DNA of 64,000 nucleotides from Hemibagrus wyckioides (lineage: Eukaryota; Chordata; Actinopteri; Siluriformes; Bagridae), in assembly GCF_019097595.1 (NCBI RefSeq), contig NC_080718.1, forward strand, positions 19,508,157-19,572,156, in the 5' to 3' direction. Below are positions 20,722 through 64,000 of the stretch, in pieces. The notes beneath the pieces are model-generated. The model saw only the letters and a list, made by a program, of their open reading frames with translations, searched no databases and was not told the origin of the DNA. The translations under genes were made by a program, and so were the position numbers. The first letter of the stretch is position 1. Each line of letters opens with the position of its first letter.

Positions 20722-21763
20722 AGAGCACTTTATTAGGAACACCTGTACATTGACTCATTTATGTAGTTATCTAATGAGCCAATGGCATGGCAGCAGTGCA
20801 GTGCCTAAAAGCATGCAGCAGCTTCAGGTAATGTTCACATCACCTATTAGCGGAAATTGTAATCTCTATGATTTTTACTGTGGCATGATTGCTGGTACCA
20901 GATGGCAGGTTTGAGTATTTCTATATCTGCTGGGATTTTCACACACAACACTGTCTAGAGTTTCTTGGAATGATGCAATAAAGAAAGAAATCATCCAGTG
21001 AGCATCAGACCTGTGGCTGGAAACACCTTGTTGATGAGAGAGGGCAGAGGAGAATAAGCAGACTGGCTACAGTAACTCAGATAAGCATTCTGTACAATTG
21101 TGGTGAGAAGGAAAGCATTTCAGAATGCAGAACAATGATCCTTGAGCTACAAAAGACAATAGTCTGACAGACAAGAACAGGAAGCTGAGGCTGCAGTGCT
21201 CATAGACTCACCAAAACTGGACAAAAAAGTAGCCTGGTCTGATGAATCTCGATTTCTGCTGAGGCTCACAGATGGAAGGGTCCGAATGAATCAGCATGAA
21301 TCCATGGACCCAACCTGCTTTATAATCATGTGGAGAAGGTTCTCTTGGCAAACTTGGGGCCTGTTAATGCCAATCAATCATCGCTTGAATGCCACAGTCT
21401 ATTTGAATATTGTTGCTGACCATGTGCGTCCACGATTTTTCCCTTCTTCTAATGGCTACTTCCAGCATGATAATGCACCGTGTCACCAAACAAAAGTCGT
21501 CTCAAACTGGTTTCATGAACATGACCATGAGTTCGGTGCTCTCCAGTGGTCTTTCCAGTCAGAATCCAGTAGAACACCTCTTGGATGTACTAGAACAGGA
21601 AATTCCCAGTTTGAAAGTGCACCTGCAAAATCTGCAGGAATTACGTGATGCAATCATATCCACGTCTCAAAGGAATGTTTTCAACAACATGAAGAATTGA
21701 GGGTGCTTCGAGAGCAAAGGGAGGACCTATAGTGTCAGTATAATGTTCCTAATAAAATTTTAA
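20722..21763 (+). mobile_element. Tc1-like transposon (family C), nearly full length, inactive
   Basis: Left end cactttattaggaacacctg and right end gttcctaataaaattt are inverted repeats about 1.0 kb apart. Plus-strand pieces of the transposase follow in order, disrupted by stops and shifts. A short internally deleted relative is at 29364-29610. Confidence 0.85.
21196..21700 (+). pseudogene. Family C transposase DDE domain, frameshifted
   Basis: The frame from 21196 gives [20 protein letters not shown] (first aspartate in WSDES) and GYFQHDNAPCHQTKVVSNWF (second aspartate in HDN). The frame then shifts; the third acidic region (NPVEHLLDVLEQEI) is read in another frame from about 21555, followed by SQRNVFNNMKN and a stop. 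The N-terminal DNA-binding part is not open. Dead copy. Confidence 0.88.
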
Positions 21764-21779
21764 ACTACTCAGTTGGGGT

Positions 21780-22025
21780 TTGGTTGGGGATTTGCGCCGA
21801 TGCACAACACCCGCAGACACAGGTGGCCTACTTGGGGAAGCCAAATCTCTGTGTCCATATGGGACAGCAGATCTGCTAAGGGAGGAAGCTGCCAGGGTGC
21901 TCAGACAAGCAGAGAAAGCAGCAGTGGAAAGAAAGGTAACCATCTCCAGGTCACACATACACAAGCTTTGTGGCCTAGTTGCTGAATCCTGCATAAAGGG
22001 GGGGAAAGATCAGCAGAAGATATAA
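21780..22025 (+). other. Unassigned 81-codon reading frame
   Basis: Directly downstream of the Tc1 element. It encodes an amphipathic, Arg/Glu/Ala-rich stretch (LLREEAARVLRQAEKAAVER) and then HIHKLCGLVAESCIKGG. I do not recognise it. It could be an exon remnant, a processed fragment or chance; no splice pattern supports an active gene. Confidence 0.2.
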
Positions 22026-22109
22026 ACAGTTGGTGAGGCCAGTCATGGACCAGAGAACCCTTACCATGAAGTCTGTTCAGCTCTGACAGGAGAACCACAA
22101 TCAGTGTTG

Positions 22110-23062
22110 CGTTAACTTGGCCACGAGACCTGATCCGTGATCATGAAGATGGAAAAGTTCTTAAAGTATATTGTATAAAACCGTATTCCGTATAGTGGAT
22201 TGTATTCACCAGTAACAAATACGATCTATTACAGCCACACGAGGGCACCATACACCACTTAATACACCAATCTGCATACCCCCACCATCATCTATTCTAA
22301 CTATCATCTATTAAAGGTGAGATTCCAAGGCTAGTGTTTTTTTCCCCCTATATTCCTATTCCATAATGAGGAAAGCCTACTGACGGATCTGTCTTATTAT
22401 ATCTTCCACCATCATTTCAACTGTGTAGTAATTGTGGATCATTATTTACCGTTGGCAAAATAATATTCATCACCAAAACAAATATTTGCATGTATTTACA
22501 TTTGTTAAAAAAAAAAAGAAAGAAAAAGAAATAAAACGAATCAGTTGCAAAGAAAGGCAATAATCTCATGTGTAGGCAGATGATGTGCTGACAGAATAAT
22601 AGGGATGAGACAGCAGATGTGCCATCTCTGCTCGTGTCTCACTGACTGACAGCCGGTTATTGTAGTTCTGGGTGGCACTGGACTATGCAAATTGTGGTAG
22701 ATGTTGTTGACACTGAATGTGCAGGAGACACACTTTTAGAGCTTTACGTTACAACATCTGCCCCAAAATGTGCAACTGAAGAAAAGCAAGAAAGTCATAC
22801 AGAACGTATGTATATGCAATCACCGTACATCCAATTCCATCTGCCTATCAATAACAGAATAACACTATTAGTGTGTGATTTTGTAGCGTAATGGATAATA
22901 GTTTGCTTTCTTGCCCAATGAATTCACCTGCTCAGATGTTAACAACAACTTTATTGTTAACTTAAATAGAAAACGTATAGAAAAGATCGATAGGTGCTAA
23001 CGGGTGGCCATCTCAGGCAGGAAGAATAGCTGACCAATTGAGCACATCAATATATTTTCTGA

Positions 23063-23098
<36 letters not shown>

Positions 23099-24310
23099 TG
23101 AAATGCAATTCAGGAGAAATTGATAATCGCTCTGTTTCATCACACAAAACAGAAGTGAGTATAGAAGAGCTAACCCTACAACCCTCTTCTATTAATCGCA
23201 CCTTAAGAATCAATAGGGGCATAAAGAGATTTAATGTCTTTGGTTGCTTGCCTCTGATTGCCCATTACACAATAATAACACCTTCCTGACGTGAGGTATA
23301 TAAAACAAACAATTCCCTCATTCACAAACAGAAACAGGCTGGAAATGAGAGAGAGAGAGAGAGAGAGACACAGTTGGCCACAAAGTCCTCACAATGACCC
23401 CCCCTCATACCAGTGACAGCTGCTGTTGGGCCCCAGTACAGGACACACTAGATTACTGGAACAAGCCATTACAACCAACACACACCCTGAGCATGTTCTG
23501 CTTCCGTGTACACATACACATTTACTGTGATTAGCTTAATGTTTGCTGGTGACCACCAACAGTCCAAGAATGCATAACTTTCACAAAAAAAATAGTTTTA
23601 ACACACTTTGACACCTGAATTTAAGAAAACCAAAACAGCCTTACGTCATTTAAACGCATTTATCTTGCCTAATCGATTTCCCTGCAAATACTGTGGTAAG
23701 AACAGTCAGTCTGCTTTAAGATGTCTAAAACCTTGCTAGCTAAGTGTGATTTCATCATACGATGAGTGTCATGCTTTGATCAAGTTGTTGGATAGCTACT
23801 TGCCATAGGATAAACCTAATCAACTCGGTAATCAGATACCGTCTGTCAAAACGTCTGCCAGGTTCCTGCACCACAGGATGAAGGAAATCTTTCTATTCGA
23901 TTTTTCTCTCTTTTCACTTTTCCCGATAATCAGACTTTAAAACGGTTTACAAAGAACTTTACTTTTTTATTTTTTTGCGGTTGAGATACATGCAAAAGAG
24001 ATACAAAAGTTCAGTTCAGGAAACCTCTGTGTTTAGAACTGTATATAGTATGAAATGTGAAGCGTTTTCCCAGACCGCCACACAAACACAGATTGTTATT
24101 CAGTTCATTACTTACACTTTCAGGAACCATATCCACACCAACACCAACTCTTCCAGGTTTCTCTCCTCTAGGGTTTCTTTCTTTGTGTGTGTGTGTGTGT
24201 AAGATTCCTAATCTCTGTAGAGATCCCTTCAACTCAATCTTGTGAACTATATTAAAAACATAACCTACCACAATTACTGCTTGCACATTAATCATGCATA
24301 TCAACAACTG
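22110..24310. other. Intergenic, no gene recognised
   Basis: Holds (GT)n at 23065-23096, (GA)n near 23348-23368, (GT)n at 24184-24200 and an A-rich run at 22509-22530. No coding block or TIR pair seen. Confidence 0.55.
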
Positions 24311-24312
24311 GC

Positions 24313-24318
24313 TTTATT
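24313..24318 (-). terminator. dph6: Candidate dph6 polyadenylation signal
   Basis: AATAAA on the minus strand, about 465 bases beyond the stop codon. It is the first canonical hexamer I find downstream of the stop. Confidence 0.45.
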
Positions 24319-24781
24319 TTCATGTATAGACACGGTCTTACGGAAAAAAAACACCTATCTATTCCCAGCAATGTTGCCGACAGAGCAGAGCAGAACAGAG
24401 TGTATGGAACAGAGCTGGAGAGATGTGGATAAGGTAGAAGGTTATCCCTTATGCTGTGCAATCTTAAAAATAGGATAAGATCCATACGGTACAGGATGCT
24501 ACTGTTTAGTCTTGGATTTCTTGAAGCTAAGCACTTTGCATAGTTATTCCACACAGTCTTGGTCCTCTCGTGATGTGTGTTAGTGAGTGCATATGTATTT
24601 TAAGGTGTTTAGTCAGTTTATATTAGAATAAATGGCCTGTGAGTAGTAAGACAAAGCTGTTTAACTGGACTTGGCGGATTAACTATGAAATGTCTTGGAG
24701 TTTATAAACCAGTCGTTTACCACTGGATGCTGGTGAGCTACTACCCCTACTACCAGTCCAGCTTGTGGTCATTGTCCTCCA

Positions 24782-64000
<39,219 letters not shown>

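Overview
This window is vertebrate nuclear DNA from a bony fish. The evidence is split genes with GT-AG introns, many Tc1/mariner-type transposons, tRNA-derived SINEs, terminal-inverted-repeat MITEs and long microsatellites. The repeat mix looks like that of otophysan fishes. A catfish (Siluriformes) is my best guess, from memory of repeat families only.

Two protein-coding genes are visible, both on the minus strand and both cut by a window edge. (1) aqr (Aquarius/IBP160, intron-binding spliceosomal helicase) runs right to left from its ATG at 17262 to exon 18 at 666. These 18 coding exons join in frame and give residues 1-610 plus the first base of codon 611, about 40% of the protein. The helicase half lies beyond the left edge. 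(2) dph6 (diphthine--ammonia ligase, last step of diphthamide synthesis on eEF2) enters from beyond the right edge and ends at a TAG at 24782-24784. Ten coding exons give the last 541 residues: the end of the ATP-pyrophosphatase domain, a Cys-rich linker, two tandem RidA/YjgF-like domains and a C-terminal tail. This is the long architecture known from yeast Dph6; human DPH6 is a 267-residue protein without the RidA part. The two genes neighbour each other on human 15q14 too, where ZNF770 lies between them. I see no ZNF770 here.

Layout: 1-505 Tc1-like element with an open partial transposase; 666-17262 aqr, with Tc1 fragments, MITEs and SINEs in its introns (densest in the 3.6-kb first coding intron); 17263-24781 intergenic, with a probable aqr noncoding first exon, a large tetranucleotide microsatellite, a palindromic Tc1 derivative, a Tc1 copy nested in a SINE and a near full-length dead Tc1; 24782 to beyond 64000 dph6. 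The 15-kb dph6 intron 36578-51624 has few recognisable transposons over most of its length and may hold regulatory DNA. I found no bacterial-type features, CRISPR arrays, rRNA genes or credible tRNA genes.
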